A DNA stretch of 64,000 nt. Origin: Streptomyces sp. NBC_01294. Its GTDB lineage: Bacteria > Actinomycetota > Actinomycetes > Streptomycetales > Streptomycetaceae. The position numbers were made by a program, and so were the translations under genes. The stretch lies in assembly GCF_035917235.1 (NCBI RefSeq), contig NZ_CP108423.1, positions 7,345,501 through 7,409,500 on the forward strand, given 5' to 3'. Positions 8,321-15,852 of the stretch are shown piece after piece. Position 1 is the stretch's first letter. Every line of letters starts with the position of its first letter. Below the pieces are notes generated by a model. The model made no database searches. It saw nothing but the letters and a program-made list of their open reading frames with translations, and was not told the origin of the DNA.

Positions 8321-8800
8321 CCGGTCGGCTGGGGTTCGGCCCGCCCGTCTGGCGGACGCCTGCGCGTCGCTCTTGGCGGCGGTCCTTCCGCTCACGCCGC
8401 CCGCTCGTCGCCTTCGGGCTGACCGGGGCTGAAGTCCGACCCGGTTTGACGCCCGCCCGTCGGATGAGGCCTATGGGTTGGCTGGGACCCGACTCACGCC
8501 TGGCGGACGTGTGCGCGCCACCTTTGGCGGCAGCCGCTCAGCTGACGCCGCCCGCTCGTTGCCTTCGGGCTGACCGGCCGGGTCCAGGTCCGACCCCGGA
8601 TTGACGGCTGCCCTTCGGCGGATGCCCGGCCCTCGTTTTGTGTGCTTGCCCGTCCGCTGGCGGCCATCGGTCGGCTGGGGCCCGAGCCTGCCGCCTCGCG
8701 GACGTGTGCGTGTCGCCCTTGGCGGCGGCCTGTCCGCTGATGCCGCACACCCGTTGCCTTCGGGCTGACCGTCTCTGCGGTCCGACCTGGACTGACGGCC
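8321..8800. repeat. Three imperfect long direct repeats in the spacer before the ABC-F gene
   Basis: The 680-base gap 8298-8982 is filled by three diverged copies of a unit of about 150-195 bp. Each contains GTCGGCTGGG-like, TGGCGGACG-like, TTGGCGGC and CGTTGCC blocks. The exact 14-mer CCTTCGGGCTGACC recurs at 8411, 8562 and 8757, so spacings are 151 and 195. The second unit carries about 44 extra bases. The minus strand can be read as repeated peptide (GQPEGN..AASA.R), but there is no domain, no convincing start and similar openness in other frames, so I call it non-coding. Confidence 0.6.
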
Positions 8801-8880
8801 GCCCGTTGGCCGATGCCTGCTCGTCGCCCGGGCGCCGCCGACGCGCGGCGGTCGTCCCTCCGTGTCCCCACCCCATCGTG

Positions 8881-8893
8881 AGACGAATCGTCT
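8881..8893. promoter_or_regulatory. Palindrome AGACGA-A-TCGTCT, candidate operator 1
   Basis: A perfect 6+1+6 palindrome whose right end overlaps the first base of the proposed -35 element (8893-8898) of the ABC-F promoter. The half-site AGACG-A recurs in a second palindrome downstream of the promoter, which argues for one dimeric repressor binding both. Confidence 0.5.
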
Positions 8894-8921
8894 TGTCATG
8901 ACCCCCGGGGTGGTCTACGGT
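8893..8921 (+). promoter_or_regulatory. Candidate housekeeping promoter of the ABC-F gene
   Basis: TTGTCA (8893-8898) and TACGGT (8916-8921) are separated by exactly 17 bases and fit the Streptomyces housekeeping consensus (TTGACN/TAGRRT) reasonably well. Transcription would start near 8928, giving a leader of about 55 bases to the TTG start at 8983. Confidence 0.5.
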
Positions 8922-8931
8922 TGGGTGCGTA

Positions 8932-8955
8932 GCGAGACGGAACGATCCGTCTCGC
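8932..8955. promoter_or_regulatory. 10-bp-arm inverted repeat in the ABC-F leader, candidate operator 2
   Basis: GCGAGACGGA (8932-8941) and TCCGTCTCGC (8946-8955) are perfectly complementary around ACGA. It shares the AGACG..A half-site with the palindrome at 8881-8893. Being inside the predicted leader RNA, it could also act as an RNA hairpin. Confidence 0.5.
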
Positions 8956-8982
8956 ACATGTCTCGACCTGAAGGGATTGCCC

Positions 8983-10605
8983 TTGCGTGCTCCGCTCGGC
9001 TCCACCCGGATCGTCCTGTCCGAGGTCACCAAGTGCTACGACGCCCGCGTCGTCCTGGACCGCGTCAGCTGTACGGTCCGGCCCGGTGAGCGGGTCGGGG
9101 TCGTCGGTGACAACGGGTCCGGCAAGTCCACGCTGCTCCGGCTCCTCGCCGGGCGGGAGCGGCCCGACCGCGGTGAGGTCGCCGTCAGCGCCCCCGGCGG
9201 GCTCGGGCACCTCGCGCAGACCCTCGACCTCCCGCCGGGCGCCCGCGTCGGGGACGCGATCGACCTCGCGCTCGCCGACCTGCGCGCGCTGGAGCGTCGG
9301 ATCCGCACCGCCGAGTCCCTCCTGCACCGGGCCGGCCCGGAGGAGATGGCCGCGTACGGGGACCTCCTCGCCGCCTACGAGGCGCGCGGCGGCCGCGAGG
9401 CCGAACGGCGCGTCGCGACCACCCTGCGCCGCCTCGGTGAACGCGGCCGGCTCGACCCGGACCGCCGGCTCGCCACCCTGTCCGGCGGACAGCGCTCCCG
9501 GCTCGCGCTCGCCGCGGCCCTCGCCGCCGAGCCGGAGCTGCTGCTGCTCGACGAACCCACCAACGACCTCGACGACGAGGCGGTCGCCTGGCTGGAGGAG
9601 CGCCTGTGCGCCCACCGCGGAACCGTCGTCGCCGTCACCCACGACCGGCTCTTCCTCGACCGCGTCACCACGACCATCCTGGAGGTCGACCAGGACCGCC
9701 GGACGGTCCGCCGCTACGGCAACGGCTACGCGGGCTTCCGCACCGCCCGCGCCGCCGAACGGGCCCGCTGGGAGCGGGAGTACGAGGAGTGGCGCGAGGA
9801 GGTCCGCAGCGCCGAGCGGCTCGCGGACACCAACATCGGGCGGTTCGCCGCGATCCCGCGGAAGCTGCCCCGCGGCTTCAGCGGCGCCGGCGCGTTCCGT
9901 GCCCGGTCGCGGACCCACGGCGCCGCGAGCCGTGTGCGCACCGCCCGCGAACGGCTGCACCGGCTGACCGAGAACCCGGTGCCGCCGCCCCCGCGGCCGC
10001 TCCGCTTCACCGGACGGTTCACCACCGGCTCCACCGAAGGCTCCGCCGGCGTGGTGGAGCTGGCGGGCGCGGCCCTGCCGGGGAGGCTCGAACCGCTCTC
10101 GCTCACGCTAGCCCCGGGGGAGCGGCTCCTCGTGACCGGCTCCAATGGCGTAGGAAAGTCAACCCTGTTGCAGCTCTTGGCCGGTGAAGTGGAGCCCGCG
10201 CAGGGCCGCGTACGGACACCCCCGCACGTGGGGCTGCTCCGGCAGGACGACCGCTGGGCGCGCGAACTCCGCTCCGTCGTCCAGATGTTCGGCCAGGAGT
10301 ACGCCGACCAGGTAGCCGCGTACGGCCTGCTCGCCCCGCACGACCTCACCCGGCCCGTACGCGCCCTCTCGGCCGGCCAGCGCCGCAAGCTGGAGCTGGC
10401 CCGGCTGGTGACGCGCCCGCTCGACCTGCTCCTGCTGGACGAGCCGACGAACCACCTGGCCCCGGCCGTGGTGGAGGAACTGGAGGCGGCCCTGGCCCTG
10501 TTCGGCGGAACCCTGGTCCTGGTCACGCACGACCGGCGGCTGCGCGCCGCCTTCCGGGGCCGGCGCCTGGAGCTTCAGCGGGAGCCGGCCGCCGCGAGCC
10601 GCTGA
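8983..10605 (+). CDS. ABC-F family ATP-binding protein (ribosome-protection/antibiotic resistance type)
   Basis: Two ABC ATPase domains lie in one 540-residue chain with no membrane segment: Walker A DNGSGKST near residue 43, LSGGQ near 166 and DEPTND near 189, then SNGVGKST near 386, LSAGQ near 462 and DEPTNH near 485. A charged helical linker (about 250-330) joins them. This is the ABC-F layout; members such as TlrC, OleB and VarM release antibiotics from the ribosome. The TTG at 8983 is preferred over the TTG at 8977 because AAGGGA (8971-8976) is then 6 bases away. The 3' end overlaps the convergent ARH gene by 31 bases. Bases around the second Walker A use codons (GTA, GGA, TCA, TTG, GAA) rarer than in the rest. 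Confidence 0.88.
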   Translation: MRAPLGSTRIVLSEVTKCYDARVVLDRVSCTVRPGERVGVVGDNGSGKSTLLRLLAGRERPDRGEVAVSAPGGLGHLAQTLDLPPGARVGDAIDLALADLRALERRIRTAESLLHRAGPEEMAAYGDLLAAYEARGGREAERRVATTLRRLGERGRLDPDRRLATLSGGQRSRLALAAALAAEPELLLLDEPTNDLDDEAVAWLEERLCAHRGTVVAVTHDRLFLDRVTTTILEVDQDRRTVRRYGNGYAGFRTARAAERARWEREYEEWREEVRSAERLADTNIGRFAAIPRKLPRGFSGAGAFRARSRTHGAASRVRTARERLHRLTENPVPPPPRPLRFTGRFTTGSTEGSAGVVELAGAALPGRLEPLSLTLAPGERLLVTGSNGVGKSTLLQLLAGEVEPAQGRVRTPPHVGLLRQDDRWARELRSVVQMFGQEYADQVAAYGLLAPHDLTRPVRALSAGQRRKLELARLVTRPLDLLLLDEPTNHLAPAVVEELEAALALFGGTLVLVTHDRRLRAAFRGRRLELQREPAAASR

Positions 10606-11522
10606 GCCAGCGCGCGCAGGTCGTCCGCGTCGAGGACCCGGTCGCCGAACCCGGGCAGCGGTACATGGAGCGCGGCCGTCCAGTGCTCTGGGACCGCCCC
10701 CCGGCCGTACCGGGCCCCGGCCAGGATCCCGGTCACCGCGGCCACCGTGTCGGTGTCACCGCCCAGGTCCACCGCGGCCCGTACGGCCTCCGCGAAGCCG
10801 GCCGTCGTCCGCAGCGCCCACACCGCCGAGCCCAGGCACGGCCACACCGCCCCGTTGAACTCCGTGGCCAGGCCGGGGTGCCAGTCGGGGGCGAGCACGC
10901 GACCGTACCGCTCGCGGTGGTCCGGGTGCACCGCGGCGAGCGTGGCGGGCAGGGCGGCGAGCGGATCGGCTCCGTCCAGGGCGACGCGGACGAGCTCGTG
11001 CAGGATCGCCGTCCCCTCCCAGGCGGCCCGGTCGCCGTGCGTCAGCGCCGCGATCCGCCTCGCCGCCTCCATGGTCCCCTCCCGCCCGGCCGAGGCGAAG
11101 TAGACCGCCGAGGTGGAGGCGCGCATCAGGGAACCGTTCCCGGCCGCCCGGGCGTTGATCTGGAAGTGCAGGGCGGCGGCGAGGTTCCAGGGCTCGCCGT
11201 TCGTCAGCACGTCCTCGGTCTGGAGCCCGATGTCCTTGGGGTGTCCGGCCGCCCACCGCTGGAACCGGGCGAAGACGTCAGGGAGTTCGAGACCGCCCCG
11301 CTCCAGCAGCGACTCGCCGACCAGGACGGCCATCTGCGTGTCGTCGGTCGCCTCGCCCGGATCCCAACCGCCGCCCCCGCGCATCTCCTCCCCGCGCGCG
11401 GTCAACTGCCCGGCCTCGCCGAACTCGTAGGGCGCGCCCAGCGCGTCGCCCGCCGCCGAGCCCAGTACGGCGCCCACCGCCCGGTCGAGTCGGGTGGTCA
11501 CGGTGTCTCCTACGACGCTCAC
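10575..11522 (-). CDS. ADP-ribosylglycohydrolase family protein
   Basis: The 315-residue protein shows the ARH/DraG signature: GDALGAPYEF near the start, DDTQMAVLVGESLL, GNGSLMRAS and the C-terminal metal-binding GGDTDTVAAVTGILAGA. Enzymes of this fold remove ADP-ribose from proteins or small molecules using two Mg ions bound by the Asp clusters. GTG 11522 overlaps the TGA of the upstream TetR gene by 4 bases (GTGA) with GAGGAG 5 bases upstream, so translation is probably coupled. A second GTG at 11501 also has an AGGAG site 5 bases away. Its target is unknown; ADP-ribosylation of rifamycins or of DNA and proteins are possibilities, not evidence. Confidence 0.88.
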   Translation of the reverse strand: MSVVGDTVTTRLDRAVGAVLGSAAGDALGAPYEFGEAGQLTARGEEMRGGGGWDPGEATDDTQMAVLVGESLLERGGLELPDVFARFQRWAAGHPKDIGLQTEDVLTNGEPWNLAAALHFQINARAAGNGSLMRASTSAVYFASAGREGTMEAARRIAALTHGDRAAWEGTAILHELVRVALDGADPLAALPATLAAVHPDHRERYGRVLAPDWHPGLATEFNGAVWPCLGSAVWALRTTAGFAEAVRAAVDLGGDTDTVAAVTGILAGARYGRGAVPEHWTAALHVPLPGFGDRVLDADDLRALAQRLAAAGSR

Positions 11523-12109
11523 GCGCTCTCCTCGGGGCATACGGTGGCCAGCAGGGTGCGGGCGAAGCGGTCCAGGTCGTCCAGGCCGGCCGCCGCCAGG
11601 GTGGCCGGAGCCCCGGCCAGCAGGTGCGGGATGGCGCCGTGCAGGGCGAGGGTGAGGGTGTGGGCCTGCTCCGGTCCGGCCGGCAGTCCGGCCACGCGCA
11701 GCAGGTGCGCGTGCGCCGCGAAGTCCGCCGAGGCGATCGGGTCCAGCAGGGCGGCCAGCCACGGCCGCCGCGTCCCCTCGGTCTGCAGCTCCAGGTATGC
11801 CAGCACGCGCGGGCGCCCGGGCCCGGCCACGTTCCGCAGCAGCCCCGCGAGCAGCGCCGCGAGCTGCCGCGCGTCGGAGGGCCCCGGTCCGGCCCCCGCC
11901 AGCGCCGCGGCCAGCGCCCGGTACTGCTCCACGCAGCGCTCGGCCACGGCGCGCAGCAGGGCGTCGCGGGTCGGGAAGTAGTTCTTGGCCGTGCCCGTCG
12001 GCACGTCGGCGGCGGCGTCGACGGCCCGGTGCGTCAGCCCGCGCCCGCCCGCTTCCGCCAGTACGGCGATGGCCGCGTCCCGCAGCCGGTCCCTCCGGTC
12101 CTGATTCAC
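11519..12109 (-). CDS. TetR family transcriptional regulator
   Basis: The 196 residues begin with a TetR helix-turn-helix (RDAAIAVLAEAGGRGL, then VPTGTAKNYFPTRDALL) and continue as a helical ligand and dimer domain. The GTG start at 12109 lies just outside a 42-bp palindromic operator. It is the first gene of an operon with the ADP-ribosylglycohydrolase gene (4-bp overlap) and diverges from an FAD monooxygenase gene. That arrangement is typical of a repressor controlling itself and the divergent gene; the ligand is unknown but may be an aromatic compound handled by the monooxygenase. Confidence 0.9.
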   Translation of the reverse strand: MNQDRRDRLRDAAIAVLAEAGGRGLTHRAVDAAADVPTGTAKNYFPTRDALLRAVAERCVEQYRALAAALAGAGPGPSDARQLAALLAGLLRNVAGPGRPRVLAYLELQTEGTRRPWLAALLDPIASADFAAHAHLLRVAGLPAGPEQAHTLTLALHGAIPHLLAGAPATLAAAGLDDLDRFARTLLATVCPEESA

Positions 12110-12121
12110 GTTGCCAGCTTA

Positions 12122-12163
12122 ACCACATCCGTGGTACCACAGATGTGGTACCACGGATGTGGT
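12122..12163. promoter_or_regulatory. Double palindromic operator between TetR and FAD monooxygenase genes
   Basis: The 42 bases are an almost perfect inverted repeat; only the central two bases break symmetry. It contains two copies of the perfect palindrome GTGGTACCAC at 12131-12140 and 12145-12154, whose centres are 14 bp apart, each flanked by AT(C/G) sequences. A further half-site GTGGTAC follows at 12162-12168. The site fits cooperative binding of two TetR dimers that would control both divergent genes. Confidence 0.75.
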
Positions 12164-12213
12164 GGTACGGACGTGGGGATCGTAAGCCGTGCGAGGCGAA
12201 AGGGTGAGCCGCC

Positions 12214-13311
12214 ATGAGCGCAGAGACGGGGAGCAAGGCCTATTCCGGCATCAAGGCGCGGACCGCCGTCGTGGTCGGGGCGGGGGTCGGCGGGCTCGCC
12301 ACCGCCGTCGGCCTGCGCCGTGCGGGCTGGGAGGTGACCGTCCTGGAACGGCGGACCGCCCTCGAACGCTACGGAACCGCCTTCGGGATCCACCCCACCG
12401 CCCAGACCGCGCTCGACCGGCTCGGCCTCGGCGACGCGCTGCGGGCGCGCGCCGTCCCGTACCGCGACGCCCGGATCCGGCGCCCCGACGGCAAGGTGCT
12501 GGCCGCCCTCCCGCTCGAACGGATCGAGCGCAAGGCGGGCCGGCCGGAACTGCTCATCTCCCGGCCCTACCTGATCGACGCGCTGCTCGCCGAGCTCGAC
12601 CGGCTCGGCGGCGCGCGGATCGCGTACGGTCAGCGCCTCACCGATCCCGGCGCACTCGCCGCCGCCGACCTCCTCGTCGGCGCCGACGGCATCAACAGCG
12701 TGGTGCGCACCGCGCACTTCGGGCGCAGCAGCGGTCCGCGCCCGATCGGCACGGTCGCCTGGATCGGCATCGCCGGATTCGAGACCGGCCTCTACGGCGA
12801 GACCTGGGGCGAGGGCCGCTTCTTCGGCATGACCCCCGTCGAGCCCGGCCGCACCAACTGGTACGCCACCGTCCCCCGGGCCACCACCGCCCGTGAAGTG
12901 CGGGACGCCTTCGCCGACTGGCACGACCCCATCCCGCTTGTCCTCGCCGAAACCGACCCCGCGACCTGGATCCGGTACGAGATGCGCCACCTCTACCCGG
13001 CGCTCCCCACCTTCGTCGCAGGCGGCCGGGTCGCCCTCGTCGGCGACGCCGCCCACGCCATGACGCCCAACCTCGGACAGGGCGCCTGCACCGCGCTGCT
13101 CGACGCCGAGGCCCTGACCCGAGCCGTCGCCGCTGCCGGGCCGGCCGGGCCGGCCGGACTGCCCGGGATCCCCGGCGCCCTGCGCGCGTACGACAGCGAG
13201 CGCCGCCGCAGTGCCCAGCGCATCGCCTTCGGCTCCCGGAACCTGCACCGCTTCATGACCGCCCGCCGCCCGGCCCTGCGCGACGCGCTCGTCGGCCTGC
13301 TCCCCGGGTGA
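12214..13311 (+). CDS. FAD-dependent aromatic monooxygenase (PHBH/UbiH-like)
   Basis: The 365-residue flavoprotein has the N-terminal FAD Rossmann motif VVVGAGVGGLATA near residue 20, the VGADGINSVVR motif near 150 and GDAAHAMTPNLGQGA near 275. These three mark class A flavin monooxygenases, which hydroxylate aromatic or polyketide substrates with NAD(P)H and oxygen. AAGGGTG precedes ATG 12214 by about 8 bases. It diverges from the TetR/ARH operon across the 42-bp operator, so it is probably derepressed by a small molecule. No biosynthetic cluster surrounds it; a detoxifying role is plausible but unproven. Confidence 0.87.
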   Translation: MSAETGSKAYSGIKARTAVVVGAGVGGLATAVGLRRAGWEVTVLERRTALERYGTAFGIHPTAQTALDRLGLGDALRARAVPYRDARIRRPDGKVLAALPLERIERKAGRPELLISRPYLIDALLAELDRLGGARIAYGQRLTDPGALAAADLLVGADGINSVVRTAHFGRSSGPRPIGTVAWIGIAGFETGLYGETWGEGRFFGMTPVEPGRTNWYATVPRATTAREVRDAFADWHDPIPLVLAETDPATWIRYEMRHLYPALPTFVAGGRVALVGDAAHAMTPNLGQGACTALLDAEALTRAVAAAGPAGPAGLPGIPGALRAYDSERRRSAQRIAFGSRNLHRFMTARRPALRDALVGLLPG

Positions 13312-13356
13312 CGCTCGCCACGTGCGGGGGAGCGGGGAGGCGGGCCGAGCTCCGTG

Positions 13357-13398
13357 CCCTGCCCCGGCCGCCCTGCCCCGGCCGCCCTGCCCCGGCCG
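13357..13398. repeat. Three perfect tandem copies of a 14-bp unit
   Basis: CCCTGCCCCGGCCG is repeated at 13357, 13371 and 13385, with a partial fourth copy after 13398. It lies in the 174-base gap after the monooxygenase gene. No function is apparent. Confidence 0.75.
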
Positions 13399-13485
13399 CC
13401 CTGCCGTCCCGCCCCGGCCGCCGCGCACGGAACCGAGTGGACGAGGGGCGGTGGCGGACCAGCGGAACGTGAGTACGCTGCACAC

Positions 13486-14001
13486 ATGACGGTTCACCCC
13501 CCGGGGCCGGTCTGGACGGGCCGGGCCTCCAACCGCGTGCAGTGGCTGCTCGCAGCGGCCGGTGCGGCCTGTGTGGCGCTCGGCATCGAGCTCGCCGTCG
13601 ACAACGCCTGGACCTCCGGCTTCGTTCCGCTCCTCATGGCCGTGGCCGGCTGCCTCGCCGCCGGGCTGCTCATCCTCTACGGCACGCTCGCCTTCGTGCA
13701 CGTCGCCGTCACCATCGACGCCGAGGCCGTGGAGGTGCGCTGCGGCCACATCGGACTGCCGCGCCGCAAGATCCGGTTCGCCGACATGACCTCCGCCGAG
13801 TTCCTCCCCCGGATCACCCCGCAGCAATGGGGCGGCTGGGGCTGCCGCTGGCGCCCCGAGCAGGGCACCGGGGTGATCGTCCGGCGCGGCGAGGGCCTGG
13901 AACTCAGGCTCGCCGACGGCAAGCTCTTCACGGTCACCGTCGACGACGCCGAGAGCGCCGTCCGGGTCATCCGCGCCCACCTGCGCGCCCTCGCCCGCTA
14001 A
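13486..14001 (+). CDS. Small membrane protein with two N-terminal helices and a PH-like domain
   Basis: The 171 residues contain a short proline-containing N-terminus, two adjacent membrane helices (about residues 20-38 and 43-65) and a cytoplasmic domain of about 100 residues rich in beta strands. The sequence VRCGHIGLPRRKIRFADMTSAEF is typical of bacterial PH-like membrane proteins in actinobacteria. The function is unknown. ATG 13486 is the last start before the hydrophobic segment; upstream sequence is tandem repeat. The stop codon is followed at once by an 11-bp tandem repeat and then by lnt, so co-transcription with lnt is possible. Confidence 0.75.
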   Translation: MTVHPPGPVWTGRASNRVQWLLAAAGAACVALGIELAVDNAWTSGFVPLLMAVAGCLAAGLLILYGTLAFVHVAVTIDAEAVEVRCGHIGLPRRKIRFADMTSAEFLPRITPQQWGGWGCRWRPEQGTGVIVRRGEGLELRLADGKLFTVTVDDAESAVRVIRAHLRALAR

Positions 14002-14004
14002 GTC

Positions 14005-14070
14005 GTGTCCGGCCGGTGTCCGGTCGGTGTCCGTCCGGTGTCCAGCCAGTGCCCGGCCGGTGTCCCACCG
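14005..14070. repeat. Six tandem copies of an 11-bp unit
   Basis: Units of GTGTCCGGCCG and close variants run at 14005, 14016, 14027, 14038, 14049 and 14060, each differing by 0-3 bases. The array starts 4 bases after the preceding stop codon and ends about 107 bases before lnt. Copy number could vary between strains. Confidence 0.75.
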
Positions 14071-14177
14071 TTCTCCGGGTGCCGTCCGGCGGTGCGCCCC
14101 GGCTCGCCGGAGGGGCATCCGGGGACAGGCCCGGGCGCTTACCGGTCTCCGAGGCGCGGGGACGTACACTCCGCCAG

Positions 14178-15815
14178 ATGAGCAGCAGTGTCACCCGCGC
14201 GGCCGGGAACGAGCCCCCGCAGTCCGCCGACGGACCCCCCGCCGAGGCCGCCGTGCCCACCGCCACCGGCTCCGCCGGCGCCCCGGCCCCCGTGCAGCGG
14301 AAGGGATCCTGGCTGCTGCGTGCCGTGCTCGCCGCCCTCTCCGGCGGCCTGCTCTACCTCAGCTTCCCGCCCCGCCCCCTGTGGTGGCTGGCCCCCCTCG
14401 CCCTCGCCCTGCTCGCCGGCTGCCTGTACGGCCGCCGTGCCCGGGCCGGCTTCGGCCTCGGAACCCTCGCCGGACTCGGCTTCCTGCTGCCGCTGCTCGT
14501 CTGGACCGGTGAGGAGGTCGGCCCGGTGCCCTGGCTGGCGCTCGGCACCCTCGAAGCCCTGCTCATCGGGCTCACCGGCCTCGGCATCGCCCTCGTCAGC
14601 CGGCTCCCGGCCTGGCCGCTGTTCGCCGCCGCCGTCTGGGTGGCGGGCGAGGCCCTGCGCGCCCGCGCCCCGTTCGGCGGATTCCCCTGGGGCAAGCTCG
14701 CCTTCGGCCAGGCCGACGGCGTGTTCACCCCGCTGGCCGCCCTCGGCGGCACGCCGCTGCTCTCCTTCGGCGTCGCCCTCTGCGGGTTCGGCCTCTACGA
14801 AGCCCTGCGCATCGCCCGCAGCCACCCCGGCCGCACCACCGCCGCGCTGACCGCCCTCACCATCGCCGCCCCGATCGGCGCCGGCCTCGCCGCCCGTCCG
14901 CTGGTCTCCGACGCGGCCGAGGACGGCACCGTCGTGGCCGCCGTCATCCAGGGCAACGTGCCGCGCCTCGGCCTCGACTTCAACTCCCAGCGCCGCGCCG
15001 TCCTCGACAACCACGCCAAGCGCACCGTCCAGCTGGCCGAGGACGTCAGGGCCGGCCGCGTCCCGAAGCCCGACTTCGTCGTCTGGCCGGAGAACTCCTC
15101 CGACCTCGACCCGTACGCCGAACCCGACGCCCACGCCGTCATCGACCAGGCGGTCAAGGCCATCGGGGTGCCCGTCGCGATCGGCGCGGTCGTGGCCCCG
15201 GAGACCGGCCCGCTGCGCAACACGATGATCCTCTGGGACCCGGTCAAGGGCCCCACCACGACCTACGACAAGCGCAAGATCCAGCCCTTCGGCGAGCGCA
15301 TCCCGATGCGCTCCTTCGTCCGGCTCTTCAGCTCCGACGTGGACCGGGTCCGCCGCGACTTCGGTCCCGGCAAGGACCCCGGCGTCTTCGACATGGCCGG
15401 CAGCGGCGTCGGCATGGTCACCTGCTTCGAGGCCGCCTTCGACGACGCCGTCCGCTCCACCGTCCAGGACGGCGCCCAGGTGATCGCCGTACCGAGCAAC
15501 AACGCCACCTTCGGCCGGACCCAGATGACCTACCAGCAGCTGGCCATGGACCGGATCCGTGCCGTCGAGCACAGCCGGACCGTCCTCGTCCCCGTCACCA
15601 GCGGGGTCAGCGCGGTCATCCGCCCCGATGGCAGGATCGTCTCGGAGACCAAGATGTTCACCGCGGACGCGCTGGTCGCCGAGATCCCGCTGCGGTCCAG
15701 CCGCACCCCGGCCACCGTCGTCGGACCGCTGCCGGAGTACGCGCTGCTGCTCCTCGCCGCGGGCGGCCTCGGCCGGCTCCTGACCGGCCGGATCCGCGCC
15801 CGCCGGGCGGCGTGA
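14178..15815 (+). CDS. lnt: Apolipoprotein N-acyltransferase
   Basis: The 545-residue protein has about seven membrane helices (residues 45-255 and one near the C-terminus) surrounding a nitrilase-superfamily domain. The catalytic triad is visible: Glu305 in VWPENSS, Lys365 in YDKRKIQPFGE and Cys416 in MVTCFEAAF. Lnt adds the third acyl chain to the N-terminal cysteine of lipoproteins at the outer face of the membrane. The N-terminal 40 residues are an Ala/Pro-rich cytoplasmic extension. ATG 14178 is chosen as the start nearest the domain. It may form an operon with the PH-like gene upstream and the Nudix gene 37 bases downstream. Confidence 0.93.
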   Translation: MSSSVTRAAGNEPPQSADGPPAEAAVPTATGSAGAPAPVQRKGSWLLRAVLAALSGGLLYLSFPPRPLWWLAPLALALLAGCLYGRRARAGFGLGTLAGLGFLLPLLVWTGEEVGPVPWLALGTLEALLIGLTGLGIALVSRLPAWPLFAAAVWVAGEALRARAPFGGFPWGKLAFGQADGVFTPLAALGGTPLLSFGVALCGFGLYEALRIARSHPGRTTAALTALTIAAPIGAGLAARPLVSDAAEDGTVVAAVIQGNVPRLGLDFNSQRRAVLDNHAKRTVQLAEDVRAGRVPKPDFVVWPENSSDLDPYAEPDAHAVIDQAVKAIGVPVAIGAVVAPETGPLRNTMILWDPVKGPTTTYDKRKIQPFGERIPMRSFVRLFSSDVDRVRRDFGPGKDPGVFDMAGSGVGMVTCFEAAFDDAVRSTVQDGAQVIAVPSNNATFGRTQMTYQQLAMDRIRAVEHSRTVLVPVTSGVSAVIRPDGRIVSETKMFTADALVAEIPLRSSRTPATVVGPLPEYALLLLAAGGLGRLLTGRIRARRAA

Positions 15816-15852
15816 GACGGGGGCAGGCCCGGCGGCCTCGTAGGGTCGGGGG

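Noticed and set aside
8471..9032. Minus-strand open frames with repeated GQPEGN..AASA peptide
   Set aside because: The peptide repeat only mirrors the DNA repeats, frames shift between copies, and no ribosome site or domain is present.
8983..13311. ABC-F, TetR and FAD monooxygenase considered as part of an antibiotic cluster
   Set aside because: No polyketide, peptide or other core biosynthetic enzyme lies nearby, and neighbouring genes are housekeeping or regulatory.
13542..14177. Extension of the lnt frame far upstream
   Set aside because: It runs through the preceding PH-like gene and tandem repeats in an Arg-rich frame; lnt begins with ATG 14178 before its membrane domain.
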